Source: Chitinivorax sp. B
GTDB taxonomy: Bacteria; Pseudomonadota; Gammaproteobacteria; Burkholderiales; SCOH01
Direction of reading: 5' to 3'
Length of the DNA stretch: 64,000 nt
Assembly: GCF_005503445.1 (NCBI RefSeq)
Contig: NZ_SCOH01000003.1
Coordinates: forward strand, 124,001 to 188,000
Positions 1 to 9,588 of the stretch are shown here, piece by piece; the first letter of the stretch is position 1, and the number at the start of each line of letters is the position of its first letter. A program made the translations under genes and the position numbers. A model generated the notes under the pieces. The model had not been told where the DNA came from. It did no database searches and saw only the letters and a program-made list of their open reading frames with translations.

Positions 1-1301
1 ACCATGAAGCCAACAAACAGCCAGAAAATCGTCAGATTGAAGTAGATCATGGCCGTCAGTGCTACCAGCGCCAACCCCAATGCCACCCCCGGAAACAGAG
101 GATAGAAAGGCACACGGAACGGTCGTTGCAACCTAGGCTCGCTGGCCCGCAACTTGAACAGTGACGCCATCGACATGATGTACATAACAATTGCACCGAA
201 TACCGCCATGGTGATGATGGCTGCAGTCAGTGTCTGACCTTGCAACTTCACCGCTTCGTCAGCATAGATGGCACAGATACCCACTACCCCGCCGGCCAGA
301 ATCGCCCAATGAGGAGTTTGGAAGCGTTGATTGACACTGGCCAGAAACCCAGGCAGATAACCCGCACGGCCCAAGGCATAGATTTGGCGGGAGTAGCCCA
401 TGATGATGCCGTGAAAAGAAGCCACCAAACCGAACAGCCCGATCCACACCAGCATGTGCACCCAGCCTGAATTGGTACCAACCACCATCTGCATGGCCTT
501 GGGCAAGGGCTCATTGATATTGGCAAGTTGCCGCCAGTCACCACTGCCACCCGCGAACACCATCACGCCAATGGCAAGAAACACCAGCGTCAGAATACCC
601 ATGATGTAGGCCCGCGGAATGGTACGGCGCGGGTCTTCTGCCTCTTCGGCTGCCATCGCCGCCCCTTCAATGGCCAGAAAAAACCAGATGGCAAATGGCA
701 CCGCGGCGAACATCCCCGCATAGGCTGCACTGCCCAAGGTATCTGACCCGGCCCAACCATGCGCTACAAAGTTTGCAACCGAAAAGCCCGGCGCCACCAC
801 CCCCATGAACACCAGCAGTTCAAAAATGGCCAGAATGGTCACCAATAGTTCGAAGGTCGCAGCAATCGTGACACCGATCAAGTTCAAGCCCATGAAGATC
901 AGGTAGGCGCCCAAGGCTGCATGCTTGGGATTGAGCCCGGGAAACTGCACGCCAAGATAAGCCCCGATTGCCAATGCAATAGCGGGTGGGGCAAACACGA
1001 ATTCAATCAAGGTAGCCATACCGGCGATATAACCACCAGTCGGCCCAAAAGCACGTCGTGCATAGGCAAACGGGCCACCGGCATGAGGAATGGAAGTCGT
1101 CAGCTCGGTATAGCTGAAAATAAAGGTGGTATACATGGCAGCGATCACCAGCGAGGTGATCATGAAGCCCAAGGTACCGGCCTTATCCCAGCCGTAACTC
1201 CAGCCGAAATATTCACCGGAAATCACCAGCCCGACCGCAATCCCCCAAAGATGGATGGTTTTCAGCGAGCGTTTCAATTCTCTTTTTACTTTTTCAGCCA
1301 T
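1..1301 (-). CDS. Ethanolamine permease-like APC transporter (3' end outside window)
   Basis: This is the first 433 codons of an amino-acid/polyamine/organocation transporter that runs off the left edge. It begins MAEKVKRELKRSLKTIHLWG and soon contains GLVISGEYFGWSYGW, which is typical of the ethanolamine permease branch. The protein is strongly hydrophobic, with about twelve predicted membrane segments, and has the family stretch SIPHAGGPFAYARRAFGP in the first third. The start is the ATG at 1299-1301, preceded by GGAGAG. It would import ethanolamine through the inner membrane. The usual partners (ethanolamine ammonia-lyase genes) would lie to the left and cannot be seen. Another APC substrate is possible. 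Confidence 0.8.
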   Translation of the reverse strand, partial: MAEKVKRELKRSLKTIHLWGIAVGLVISGEYFGWSYGWDKAGTLGFMITSLVIAAMYTTFIFSYTELTTSIPHAGGPFAYARRAFGPTGGYIAGMATLIEFVFAPPAIALAIGAYLGVQFPGLNPKHAALGAYLIFMGLNLIGVTIAATFELLVTILAIFELLVFMGVVAPGFSVANFVAHGWAGSDTLGSAAYAGMFAAVPFAIWFFLAIEGAAMAAEEAEDPRRTIPRAYIMGILTLVFLAIGVMVFAGGSGDWRQLANINEPLPKAMQMVVGTNSGWVHMLVWIGLFGLVASFHGIIMGYSRQIYALGRAGYLPGFLASVNQRFQTPHWAILAGGVVGICAIYADEAVKLQGQTLTAAIITMAVFGAIVMYIMSMASLFKLRASEPRLQRPFRVPFYPLFPGVALGLALVALTAMIYFNLTIFWLFVGFM

Positions 1302-1763
1302 GCTTCTCTCCTCGTGCGGCTTGCCGGTCAGGTAAACACTGCGTTACTGCAAGATGAATTTCTCCTTGAAAGGGGTCTGCCAGTCTCACTGTTGGCGGTG
1401 ATGTCCGACAAATCCGATACGTCACAGTCTATGTCTACGTTTTTGTACGCTTCAACAAACATCGTTTTGACTTATTCAGCGCATTCGCATTCTTAATCTT
1501 GGCGCACTGCAACAGCGCCAGAGCCAGTCTGGATGCCCCGTAGTGGTGCTACCACCACAAAAAAACACCAATGGCATTACCCTGATAAAAATAACAATGT
1601 GACATTTTCATAGCGCCTTGACATGCACATGTCATTGCTCATACCATCCGCCACTTAATTCGAATGTAACGATGTTCGAAATTTTCACGGCATTGCTGAG
1701 TAAATGACCGTCATTCATTCGAACATATAACAATTGACCGAACCATCGAGGATGACTTTGGAA
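1302..1763. promoter_or_regulatory. Divergent intergenic region between permease and collagenase
   Basis: No gene is visible here. The region must hold the promoters of the permease (leftward) and the collagenase (rightward). It contains an inverted repeat at 1619-1634 with arms TGACATG and CATGTCA around a 2-base centre. It also contains three TTCGAA cores at 1659-1664, 1675-1680 and 1718-1723. A TATAAC near 1726 could be a -10 element for the collagenase, but no convincing -35 goes with it. Confidence 0.4.
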
Positions 1764-4313
1764 ATGTCGCACCTACTGAATCGCACGACCGTAGCATGTC
1801 TGTTTGCACTGGGTACCCTGCTTGTCAGTCAGGCACATGCCGACCTGGCCTTACCCAAAAACGCAGCCCCCAAGCCACCGCGTGAAAAGGCGGCTGTTGA
1901 CGCAGATCATGATCACGGCCACGGCAAGCGCAAGACCGTCATGTCAGCCAAGAGCTTGGCCAAACGCTGCCAATTGAATGACCTGATCCGCTATCGAGGC
2001 TGGGACCTGGTTGAAAAGGTCAAGACAGCCAACTGCTCCAACACGCTATTCGATGCCACCCCGACACAGGCTGCCATCCTGTTCGATGAGCAACAGATGC
2101 TGATGGTCGCGAGCGAATTCCGTCGTGCGGCAAGCGATTACGATGGCACCAATGCAAAAAATATCAACGAATTGCAGGAATATCTGCGTGCTGGTTACTA
2201 CTACAAATCGAACAACAGCAAGGAAACAGGCTTCAGCGAAACCTTGAAACACGAGATTCGAGCCGGCCTGGAGAAACTGTTCGCCTCATCTGGTTCCCGC
2301 AAAATCTGGTGGGAAAACGGTGACATCCTGCAAAGTGGTTACAAGTTGATCAGTCATACCAAGGATTACAACTACTTCCTGCCGGTCATCAAAGCCAAGC
2401 TGTATGAAGCCAATACAGAGTTCCTGGCCTATTCCAGCACAGCGTCTGCAGTCAATGAGATCCTGCGTCTGTTCAGCCCGATGTACTACTACGACAAGCC
2501 CGCCACCGAGGTCGTCAAGCGTGACATCAGCTATGCCAACGCCGTTTATGCGTTGTACCGTAACAATAACCGACTGATCGGTACGTCAACCGAATACTTG
2601 CTGAGTAATGCCATGGGAACGGTAGCTGACATGCTGCAATTCCCTGAGCTGAAATCCCAGATCCGCCCAATGATCCGTAATGGTCTGAACGGTGTTGGTT
2701 TGTTCACACGTGGCGAAGCCATTTGGTTGAGCGCCGCCCGGAAGATTCGCGAACACGACAATGGCAACTGCAATGACTATGGTACCTGTGATGCCAAGGA
2801 AAAATGGCAAGCAGCCGTACTGACGTCCACCCGCAATTGCACACCTACCATCAAGATCCTCTCACAGGGCTACTCCCAAGCAGATTTGATCAAGGCGTGC
2901 CAGCTGCTGCTGGACGAAGAGAAGCTGTTTACCTACTCTATGTTCGGCGTTGCACCGAGCGATGCCAACATTATCCCGACCAAATTCAATGCCGGCCTGG
3001 AAGTCATCGCATTCAAGAGCAAGGATGACTACAGCAAATATGGTGGCCCGATCTACGGTATCGACACCAACAATGGTGGCATCACCATGGAGGGCGACCC
3101 CAGTCAGCCTGGCAACGTTCAGCGCTTTTACGCCTATCACAAAGAGGGCCAGCCGCTGATTTGGAACCTGAAGCACGAGTTCATTCACTACATCGATAAC
3201 ATCTACAACATCGAGAACTATGGCAAGGCTTATTGGTCAGGCCAGCCGATCGTCTGGTGGATGGAAGGCCTGGGTGAATACTTCGCATATGAAAACAACT
3301 ATACGGAAGCTGTTGAAGCGGCACGTCTGAAGACTTATCCGCTGAGCACCATTTTCCGCAATACCTATGATATGGCCGACTACCAGAACCGCTGTTACAA
3401 GTGGGGCTATCTGGCCATGCGTTTCATGTTCGAACGTCATCGCGCCGATATCGAACAGGTAGCCGTCGCGCTGCGTGCAGGCAAATATGATGAATATGGC
3501 AAACTGCTGTTTGAACGCATCGGTACCCGTTATGACGATGAATTCAACCGCTGGCTGGATACTGTCGATGTCGGCGGCTCCTTTGCAGGTGCTCGATACG
3601 CCGGCGGCGCCAATAACGCCAAAGGTACGGACAACACCAAACCCAATCCGACCGGCCAAACTACCTTCGACCGTACCAAACAGTATTTCCTGAACGACGA
3701 AACCCTGTATGACGGCAAGCGCTACAAGCTGGTAGTACTGATTGACGGCAAACAAACCTCAGGTTACGGCTTGTACGGCGACAGCGTTTCACCGGCCGGC
3801 AAGCAATATCGCTCCACCGATGGCCGAGTTCACGCATACTGGACCAGCGTCGACAGCACGCCAGGCCCGGTTATCAACGGTTTTGACATCTACAAGCAGT
3901 ATCGCCACAACGATACGGTGCAGCTCAATAGCAAACGCTACACATTCAATGTATTGATCGATGGCAAACCTGATGGCAACTATGCGCTGTATGGTGGTAG
4001 CTGCAACCCAGGCAATTGCACCAGCCAGTATCCGTTCAGCACCAGTGACAACAGAGTGCGTGCATTCTGGCAAGAAGGGTCGACAACAGGTGGTACCACC
4101 CCGCAACCGGTGGGCAACTTCAGTACCCACCAACAGTATCGTGATCAGGATCAGACCTTATACAACGGTCGAACCTATCGCTTTACCGTACGGGTTGACG
4201 GCCAGCCGAGTAAGAACTACCCACTGTATGGTGGCAGCTGTCTTCCCAATACCTGCACATCTTCAGTGCCGTTTATCGGCAGTGATGGACGCTCTACGGC
4301 ATACTGGCAATAA
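1764..4313 (+). CDS. Secreted collagenase, peptidase family M9, with three C-terminal repeats
   Basis: This is a zinc metalloprotease of the microbial collagenase type, probably exported to degrade collagen or gelatin. From the ATG at 1764 (GAGGA about 11 bases upstream) it has a clear signal peptide ending SQAHA. A short His-rich stretch (DHDHGHGK) follows. The M9 N-terminal region comes next, then the zinc motif HEFIH at about residues 471-475, with the glutamate-rich MEGLGEYFAYE about 25 residues on, supplying the third ligand. After a linker near residue 620 there are three imperfect repeats of about 65 residues. They share a QYR...RY.F.V.IDGKP..NY.LYGGSC pattern and each ends in AYW or AFW. 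A TTG (1734) and an ATG (1752) upstream are in frame but would add residues before the signal peptide. Confidence 0.88.
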   Translation: MSHLLNRTTVACLFALGTLLVSQAHADLALPKNAAPKPPREKAAVDADHDHGHGKRKTVMSAKSLAKRCQLNDLIRYRGWDLVEKVKTANCSNTLFDATPTQAAILFDEQQMLMVASEFRRAASDYDGTNAKNINELQEYLRAGYYYKSNNSKETGFSETLKHEIRAGLEKLFASSGSRKIWWENGDILQSGYKLISHTKDYNYFLPVIKAKLYEANTEFLAYSSTASAVNEILRLFSPMYYYDKPATEVVKRDISYANAVYALYRNNNRLIGTSTEYLLSNAMGTVADMLQFPELKSQIRPMIRNGLNGVGLFTRGEAIWLSAARKIREHDNGNCNDYGTCDAKEKWQAAVLTSTRNCTPTIKILSQGYSQADLIKACQLLLDEEKLFTYSMFGVAPSDANIIPTKFNAGLEVIAFKSKDDYSKYGGPIYGIDTNNGGITMEGDPSQPGNVQRFYAYHKEGQPLIWNLKHEFIHYIDNIYNIENYGKAYWSGQPIVWWMEGLGEYFAYENNYTEAVEAARLKTYPLSTIFRNTYDMADYQNRCYKWGYLAMRFMFERHRADIEQVAVALRAGKYDEYGKLLFERIGTRYDDEFNRWLDTVDVGGSFAGARYAGGANNAKGTDNTKPNPTGQTTFDRTKQYFLNDETLYDGKRYKLVVLIDGKQTSGYGLYGDSVSPAGKQYRSTDGRVHAYWTSVDSTPGPVINGFDIYKQYRHNDTVQLNSKRYTFNVLIDGKPDGNYALYGGSCNPGNCTSQYPFSTSDNRVRAFWQEGSTTGGTTPQPVGNFSTHQQYRDQDQTLYNGRTYRFTVRVDGQPSKNYPLYGGSCLPNTCTSSVPFIGSDGRSTAYWQ

Positions 4314-4321
4314 GCCACTGA

Positions 4322-4369
4322 GCTGGAAACAAAAAAGCGTGACCAAGGTCACGCTTTTTTGTTTCCAGC
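4322..4369. terminator. Strong terminator after the collagenase gene
   Basis: A perfect inverted repeat with 23-base arms and a 2-base centre starts eight bases after the collagenase stop codon. The inner stem is AAAAAAGCGTGACC / GGTCACGCTTTTTT, so an A/T tract on each side could give termination in both directions. The outer GGAAAC/GTTTCC extends the stem well beyond a normal intrinsic terminator. Confidence 0.85.
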
Positions 4370-4706
4370 CGCCAAATCCCTCCATCCTTCAACAAATCAC
4401 CCCCAAGCAATTGCTTGATAACGACATAGTAGCCAAACATGACAAATACCTGTATCGTTATAGTGCCATTTGTTGTCAGTGATAGACATTCTGCGGCACA
4501 TTGATAACAAGCCATTGAATCAGCAATGGAAAAAAGCGCAATCTTTGCCACACCCACCTACCGCTTTTCCTTAAATCTGCTAAATTGCCACGCTCGTCGG
4601 CATCTACCTGACAACTCAGTAATTTTACGGTAGCTAAAATCGTTGACCTGACAACGTTAATTCATTTATCATATACAAATGATATGACAAGTAAGAGAAA
4701 CATACC
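4370..4706. other. Non-coding gap before the orphan gene
   Basis: No supported gene is present. The right part is AT-rich. A TCATTT/AAATGA inverted repeat around 4660-4685 lies just ahead of the orphan gene at 4707 and may be part of its promoter. Nothing else stands out. Confidence 0.4.
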
Positions 4707-5132
4707 GTGAGCGTCGTCATTAGAAGTCTTATTGATATGGCCGAACGTGACCTGGTTTTTGATGACCGGGAAACCCGTGAAATCCTCACCTATTTTTGGC
4801 CCAGCTACGCCAAGACCATCACCAGAATGGCCATGTCTAGCGAGGCACGTCGCTTTGCGCAGCAAGTATTGGTATCAGCCATTGATGCCAATTATGCTCA
4901 AGGTCGTGCGGCAATGTTTTCCCACTTTCTGAATAGTCGCAAGCCGGACCCTGGCATGAAGAAACAGGCCAAGAAACTGGCCGACAAGTTCCACAAGAAC
5001 TGGTTTCGCCATGCGACCCAAAAGGATCTGCTCAATACCGAGCTGTACTCCACCATGACGGATGCCGTTGCCGGAAAATACCGCAAGATCATTGATGATC
5101 TGCTGATTTCCGAATGGTCGGCCTCAGCCTGA
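4707..5132 (+). CDS. Hypothetical protein of 141 residues
   Basis: I do not recognise this family. The frame opens with GTG at 4707, preceded by AAGAGA at a reasonable distance, and ends with TGA. The product has no signal peptide, membrane segment or cysteine cluster. It looks soluble and largely helical, with many lysines and arginines in the middle (KKQAKKLADKFHKNW) and acidic residues near the start. Codon use resembles the neighbouring genes, and AT-rich promoter-like DNA lies upstream. It stands alone between the collagenase terminator and a convergent LysR gene, so context gives no function. Confidence 0.6.
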   Translation: MSVVIRSLIDMAERDLVFDDRETREILTYFWPSYAKTITRMAMSSEARRFAQQVLVSAIDANYAQGRAAMFSHFLNSRKPDPGMKKQAKKLADKFHKNWFRHATQKDLLNTELYSTMTDAVAGKYRKIIDDLLISEWSASA

Positions 5133-5305
5133 TCGAGTCCCCTTGCCCCTGCAACCACGGCGTGTAATGTCTGCTGCGGGGGCTGTTTCACCTTTTTATC
5201 TAGCACCCCACCCCGCCCGCCACTCTCGATTAGCGCAATGGCATAAACCTGCCCACAATACAAGCAAACTGCCCGGCAATTTGCTGAGCCAATTGTAGTG
5301 CTACC

Positions 5306-6277
5306 CTATCTTGGGTCATGCCCCAGCAGAATTCTTGGTAACAGCCACGGCGCACTCTCTGCCAACACCGGTAAATATCGTTGTTGTAACAAAGTCACGC
5401 TGTCATCGGAAAGTTGCTGCGGCAAGTGGCCCAACTCATCGGCCCGGGCAACCAAGGTCAGCTCACGGATAAACTCGCCTTCCGGCACAGGCAGGCATTG
5501 CACCTCTCCCGTCTTGAGCCCGCTTTGCAGCAGGCACAATGGTGTAGTCAACGTCCACCCCACCCCCGCCTTGACCATTTGCAAAATCGCATAGGAATTA
5601 TCCAATTGCATGCGTAACGGCGGGTTGATTCCCCATTGCAACAGCTGCTGCTCGATGGTCCGACCGATTACCGTCGCGGTGTTATAACGAATGAAATCAA
5701 AAGCTGCAGCCAACGTCCGCAGGCTATTGACGGGCCCTTTGAAATCCAGCGGCACCACCAGAATGAACGGCTCACGCATCAAACGGCGCCGGAACAGCTC
5801 CGGATGGTTGATGACAGCATCGTCGGAAATGATGATATCCACCTTACGTGCCAGCAACGATTCAGCGTGCTGATGTGATTGTCCGGTGACCAATGACCAA
5901 TGTGCGGTACGGCGCTTCACAGCTTCGACCAGCTCCTTGCCAACACTGGTCGCCAGTGAATCCACCAACGCGATACGAACATGCTTGAGCGGCGTGGAGT
6001 CCTGGCGGCGAAACTCCACGCTGACTTGGCGAGCTTCATTGAGCAAGCGCACCGCCCTTTCATAGAATTGCCTACCCAACGGGGTCAACATAGGGGGGCG
6101 CTGCGAACGGTCCAGAAGCTGGACGTGCAACTGCGTTTCCAGATTGGCGACGCTTTGTGAAACGGATGACTGCGTCATTCCTAACCGCTGACCTGCTGCG
6201 GTCATCCCACCGGCTTCGACAATGGCGGTGAAGACTTCCAGCCCTTTTAGATCAAAACTGATATGTGTGGTTACCAT
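5306..6277 (-). CDS. LysR-family transcriptional regulator
   Basis: A 323-residue one-component regulator. Residues about 10-65 form the winged helix-turn-helix (ALEVF-like start, then MTAAGQRLGMTQSSVSQSV). The rest is a periplasmic-binding-protein-like effector domain. The start is taken at the internal ATG at 6277, because GGAGGA sits six bases upstream; an in-frame ATG at 6295 lies before that site. It has no divergent partner: the gene to its right is a chemoreceptor on the same strand, ending only 70 bases upstream. The target and the inducer cannot be told from sequence. Confidence 0.88.
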   Translation of the reverse strand: MVTTHISFDLKGLEVFTAIVEAGGMTAAGQRLGMTQSSVSQSVANLETQLHVQLLDRSQRPPMLTPLGRQFYERAVRLLNEARQVSVEFRRQDSTPLKHVRIALVDSLATSVGKELVEAVKRRTAHWSLVTGQSHQHAESLLARKVDIIISDDAVINHPELFRRRLMREPFILVVPLDFKGPVNSLRTLAAAFDFIRYNTATVIGRTIEQQLLQWGINPPLRMQLDNSYAILQMVKAGVGWTLTTPLCLLQSGLKTGEVQCLPVPEGEFIRELTLVARADELGHLPQQLSDDSVTLLQQRYLPVLAESAPWLLPRILLGHDPR

Positions 6278-6347
6278 GCTTCCTCCCGCTGACACGCTAA
6301 CGTGCGTTCAGCGGGAAGGCAAGGGACACAGCACAGCAAATGGAGGC

Positions 6348-8378
6348 TCAAACGCAGAAGCGCTCAGTAGCCTTGGTCAGCATGACTGCATCCTTCTTCA
6401 AACGGTTTACCAAGGCTTCCAACTCATTGGTCTGCTGACTGGTCTGTGAAGCCATTACGGCAATCCCCTGCACATGCTGTGCGACATCCTGGCTGCCGGT
6501 GTTCTGCTCGTCCAGCGCGGCAGTCATCTCCTCCACCCGCTGCACCACCTTGAACGAGCTGTCCCGAATCTTGCTGATGGACTGCCCTGCAGCACTGGCC
6601 AGACTGACACCATCCTCCACCATCGAAACACCACGATCCATGATGGCGACCGCGCGCTTGGTGGCACCCTGCACACTCTCGATCATGTCAGCGATCTCCC
6701 GCGTGGACTGGGCGGTACGTTCCGACAACTTGCGCACTTCATCCGCCACCACCGAGAAGCCCCGTCCCTGCTCACCAGCACGGGCCGATTCGATCGCGGC
6801 ATTGAGAGCCAGCAGGTTGGTCTGCTCGGCAATCTCGTTGATGACGCTCACAATGCTCGAAATGCGGGATGATTGCTCACCCATGAAATGGATTTCCTTC
6901 GACGCATCACGCACTGAATCAGCAATCTTGGTCATGGCATCGGTCGCCTTGTTGATCACCTCTGCACCGCTGCGAGACAAGTCGCCCGAGCTTCTTGACA
7001 AGTGCTCAGCATCCTTCGCTCCATCGGCAATCCGGCTGATACTGACTGACATTTCCTCGACAGTGGCCGCCATTGCCTCGGCCGCATTACTCTGTACCGT
7101 AGCACCCTGCAATACCGTTTCGGTGGCAACATGAATCTGCTCGGCAGCACTCCCGACATCGGCTGATGCCCTGGTGATGTCAGCAATTGCACTGGACGTG
7201 GCTTGCTGTACATCATGAATTGCCCGTTGTAGCTGGCCGAGTTCGTCATCTCGATTGACCGTCACTTTGATGCGGAAATTACCCTGCGCCAATGCCGACA
7301 AATCAGCCAATACACCCTGCAAGGGCACAGTGATCATTCGTTTAAGCATCATGGCCAGTACCACTGACAACAGCACAGCGGCCATCAAGGAAACCCACAG
7401 CACAATATTACGTACTGAATTACCCACCGCCCGGATTGCATCCATATCCCGGGCGACTGCCACCATCCAGCCCCAATCCGGCACAATACTGTAGGAAACC
7501 AGCCAGGACTTGGGCTGCCCCTGTTGGTTCGGCCAGGTATACACACCCGTGCCTTGCTTGGCCTGCAGCATTTCCTGAATGGCAGTGGCAGAAACCAGCT
7601 TGTTGTCACTGACAATGTTCTTGCCCTCAAGCACCGGGTGAAACTCCACCTGGCCATAAGGCTTGCCCGGCCGTGTGTCGATGGCAAATGAGAAGCCCAA
7701 TTCATCCTGGTACTGCGCTTTCAGATCACGCTTGATGTTGTCCAGCGACTGGGTAAAGTCGAGCCCAATGTAAAGGATGCCTATCACTTTGCCAGCAGCG
7801 TCCTTGATTGGCTCGTACTGCGTCATGAACTGTTTGCCAAACAGCGTCACCCGGCCCGTATAAGGCTGACCAACCTGCATCTGAGCATAAGCAGGTGACT
7901 GGAGATCCAGAACGGTTCCCACCGCACGATCACCATTCTCTTTTTTGACCGATGTGCTGACCCGGATAAAATCCTCACCCTTTTTCACAAATACCGTGGC
8001 ATTGCCACCTGTTCGCGAGGCGAAGTGATCGACGACAGTGAAGTTATTGTTGATTACAACCCCACCCACTTTGATTGTCGGTGCTTGCTTATCCCCTGCG
8101 GGCATTTCGGCAGCATCCACCTCAAAGGTACCGTTGAAATCATCCACAAACAATTTGGCGGTACGGACGACATCTTCCTTCAATGTCGCGTTGTAGGCAG
8201 AAAGTAGCCGCACCATGCTGTCTCGGGCCGAGGCCACTTCGTGCTCTTTTTCGGCTGATATTTGGCTGCCAACATTGCGCCCAAGCAGAATGGCTACCAC
8301 AACAAACACCATCACCACCAGTACACTGGCACTCAGCGACACCCGAAGATTGATCGACGACTTGGATAGGCCCATCAT
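6348..8378 (-). CDS. Methyl-accepting chemotaxis protein with periplasmic Cache-type sensor
   Basis: A 676-residue inner-membrane chemoreceptor. A first membrane helix lies at about residues 14-34. It is followed by a large periplasmic domain of about 290 residues with Cache features ([21 protein letters not shown], then [13 protein letters not shown] and [11 protein letters not shown]). A second helix at about 330-350 leads into a HAMP domain. The cytoplasmic coiled-coil carries the conserved hairpin tip [20 protein letters not shown] near residue 545, which contacts CheA and CheW. There is no C-terminal NWETF-type tether for CheR/CheB. It is followed by the LysR gene on the same strand. The ligand is unknown; this Cache subtype often binds small organic acids or amines. 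Confidence 0.93.
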   Translation of the reverse strand: MMGLSKSSINLRVSLSASVLVVMVFVVVAILLGRNVGSQISAEKEHEVASARDSMVRLLSAYNATLKEDVVRTAKLFVDDFNGTFEVDAAEMPAGDKQAPTIKVGGVVINNNFTVVDHFASRTGGNATVFVKKGEDFIRVSTSVKKENGDRAVGTVLDLQSPAYAQMQVGQPYTGRVTLFGKQFMTQYEPIKDAAGKVIGILYIGLDFTQSLDNIKRDLKAQYQDELGFSFAIDTRPGKPYGQVEFHPVLEGKNIVSDNKLVSATAIQEMLQAKQGTGVYTWPNQQGQPKSWLVSYSIVPDWGWMVAVARDMDAIRAVGNSVRNIVLWVSLMAAVLLSVVLAMMLKRMITVPLQGVLADLSALAQGNFRIKVTVNRDDELGQLQRAIHDVQQATSSAIADITRASADVGSAAEQIHVATETVLQGATVQSNAAEAMAATVEEMSVSISRIADGAKDAEHLSRSSGDLSRSGAEVINKATDAMTKIADSVRDASKEIHFMGEQSSRISSIVSVINEIAEQTNLLALNAAIESARAGEQGRGFSVVADEVRKLSERTAQSTREIADMIESVQGATKRAVAIMDRGVSMVEDGVSLASAAGQSISKIRDSSFKVVQRVEEMTAALDEQNTGSQDVAQHVQGIAVMASQTSQQTNELEALVNRLKKDAVMLTKATERFCV

Positions 8379-8496
8379 CTCATCCCATTCATCAAATATG
8401 ATAAATCGCCATCCACCCTGTTTTTATTGATATAACAACGCCTCTCTAGGTTAGAACATTCACAAATTCAATCAAGGCAAATTTATTTAATTCTTT

Positions 8497-8640
8497 AATT
8501 TCGAATGTTTTAAATAAAAATTCACACTCATCCCACCCGGCCAGTCCCAGGCAGCCAAAATACATCAACTGACTACCAAAGCCATGCTCAAAGGCGATAT
8601 CACTCACATACCCACCATTTAATATAATAATTTCGAATGT
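8497..8640. repeat. Two copies of AATTTCGAATGT upstream of the chemoreceptor
   Basis: The 12-base string AATTTCGAATGT occurs at 8497-8508 and again at 8629-8640, both in the AT-rich gap between the chemoreceptor and the MBL-fold gene. Related TTCGAATGT/ATGTTCGAA elements lie upstream of the collagenase. They could be regulator sites or chance in AT-rich DNA. Confidence 0.4.
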
Positions 8641-8655
8641 ATTGAAGTAAATGAT

Positions 8656-9570
8656 TCAGGCCATCACATTTGTAAAAATGTGATCTTGCTGAAAATAGAT
8701 TGCGCCACTGCGCACCAGATCGGCTAGCAATTTCTCCGCCAGCTCATCATTTGATAACTGCAAATAGTACTGATTCAGCTCACGATAAAAATCAACCCGC
8801 CCTAACAGCTGCCCCGCCGCATCACGGCTTAAACTGCCATGCTCCAGCAGATTGAATATGAACAGCGCCTTGAGCATAGCCCAAGCCGCTTTGACCGGAT
8901 CACGCCGGGTAGCCTCCAATCGCTGTCGGGCTCGAACAATTGCTGCCTTGGCATCATTAAATGGCCAACCATGGCCAGGAATCACCCAGTCAATTGGCAG
9001 CGCATCGATCATGTCCAGCGTGGCAAGCGCCGCATCCAGCGCATCGGCCTGTTGAATATTGATCACACCCAAACCATTCGCCCACAGCGCATCCCCAGAA
9101 ATCAGCACACGATAGGCAGGGCAGTAAAAGACCAATGCCTCCATGCGATGCCCCGGTGCCGCTAATGCCTGCCAGCGCGTTCCTCCCAGCCATAGCTCAT
9201 CCCCTGGTGCAATCAGGCCATCTACTTCGAAGGACTCCGCCCGCTGACCTGCCACATCCAGCCAAAGTGCACGCCCGTCCCAGTGTTGGATGTGTTGTGC
9301 CTCGGCTGCAGGTACCAGTACCCGACAACCATACACCTGCTGCAACCGGGCATTGCCACCCATATGATCAGAATGACAGTGGGTATTGAGGATGCGATGC
9401 AAGGGCGCATCGCCAAGCGCCGATGGCTGACGCAATAAACGCAGCGTCTCGTCTGCATGGGTACAGTAACCCGTATCGATCAATACATTGTCACCGGCAT
9501 GCAGAAACAGCACATGGTTGGCATTCAACCAACCCCGGCAGATGACCTGCATGCTTGGTGGCAATGTCAT
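8656..9570 (-). CDS. MBL-fold metallo-hydrolase
   Basis: A 304-residue metallo-beta-lactamase-fold enzyme. The two-metal motif HCHSDHMGG is at residues 64-72. Further ligands lie in APGHRMEA and in LISGDALW. The C-terminal third is a helical extension seen in several glyoxalase II-like and lactonase/thioesterase-like members. It is the last gene of the valine operon, 18 bases after mmsB, so hydrolysis of a thioester or similar intermediate is plausible, but the substrate cannot be read from sequence. A perfect hairpin (8663-8671 with 8676-8684) overlaps the last codons. Confidence 0.82.
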   Translation of the reverse strand: MTLPPSMQVICRGWLNANHVLFLHAGDNVLIDTGYCTHADETLRLLRQPSALGDAPLHRILNTHCHSDHMGGNARLQQVYGCRVLVPAAEAQHIQHWDGRALWLDVAGQRAESFEVDGLIAPGDELWLGGTRWQALAAPGHRMEALVFYCPAYRVLISGDALWANGLGVINIQQADALDAALATLDMIDALPIDWVIPGHGWPFNDAKAAIVRARQRLEATRRDPVKAAWAMLKALFIFNLLEHGSLSRDAAGQLLGRVDFYRELNQYYLQLSNDELAEKLLADLVRSGAIYFQQDHIFTNVMA

Positions 9571-9588
9571 GATGGATCGCTTACCTGA

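Noticed and set aside
921-1496. A 191-codon plus-strand frame starting inside the permease gene
   Set aside because: Most of it is antisense to the permease, and the remaining tail shows no domain or start signal.
8663-8684. TCACA/TGTGA repeat as a CRP-type operator
   Set aside because: The half-sites point the wrong way (TCACA first, TGTGA second) compared with CRP sites, and the repeat overlaps the 3' end of a gene. A hairpin is more likely.
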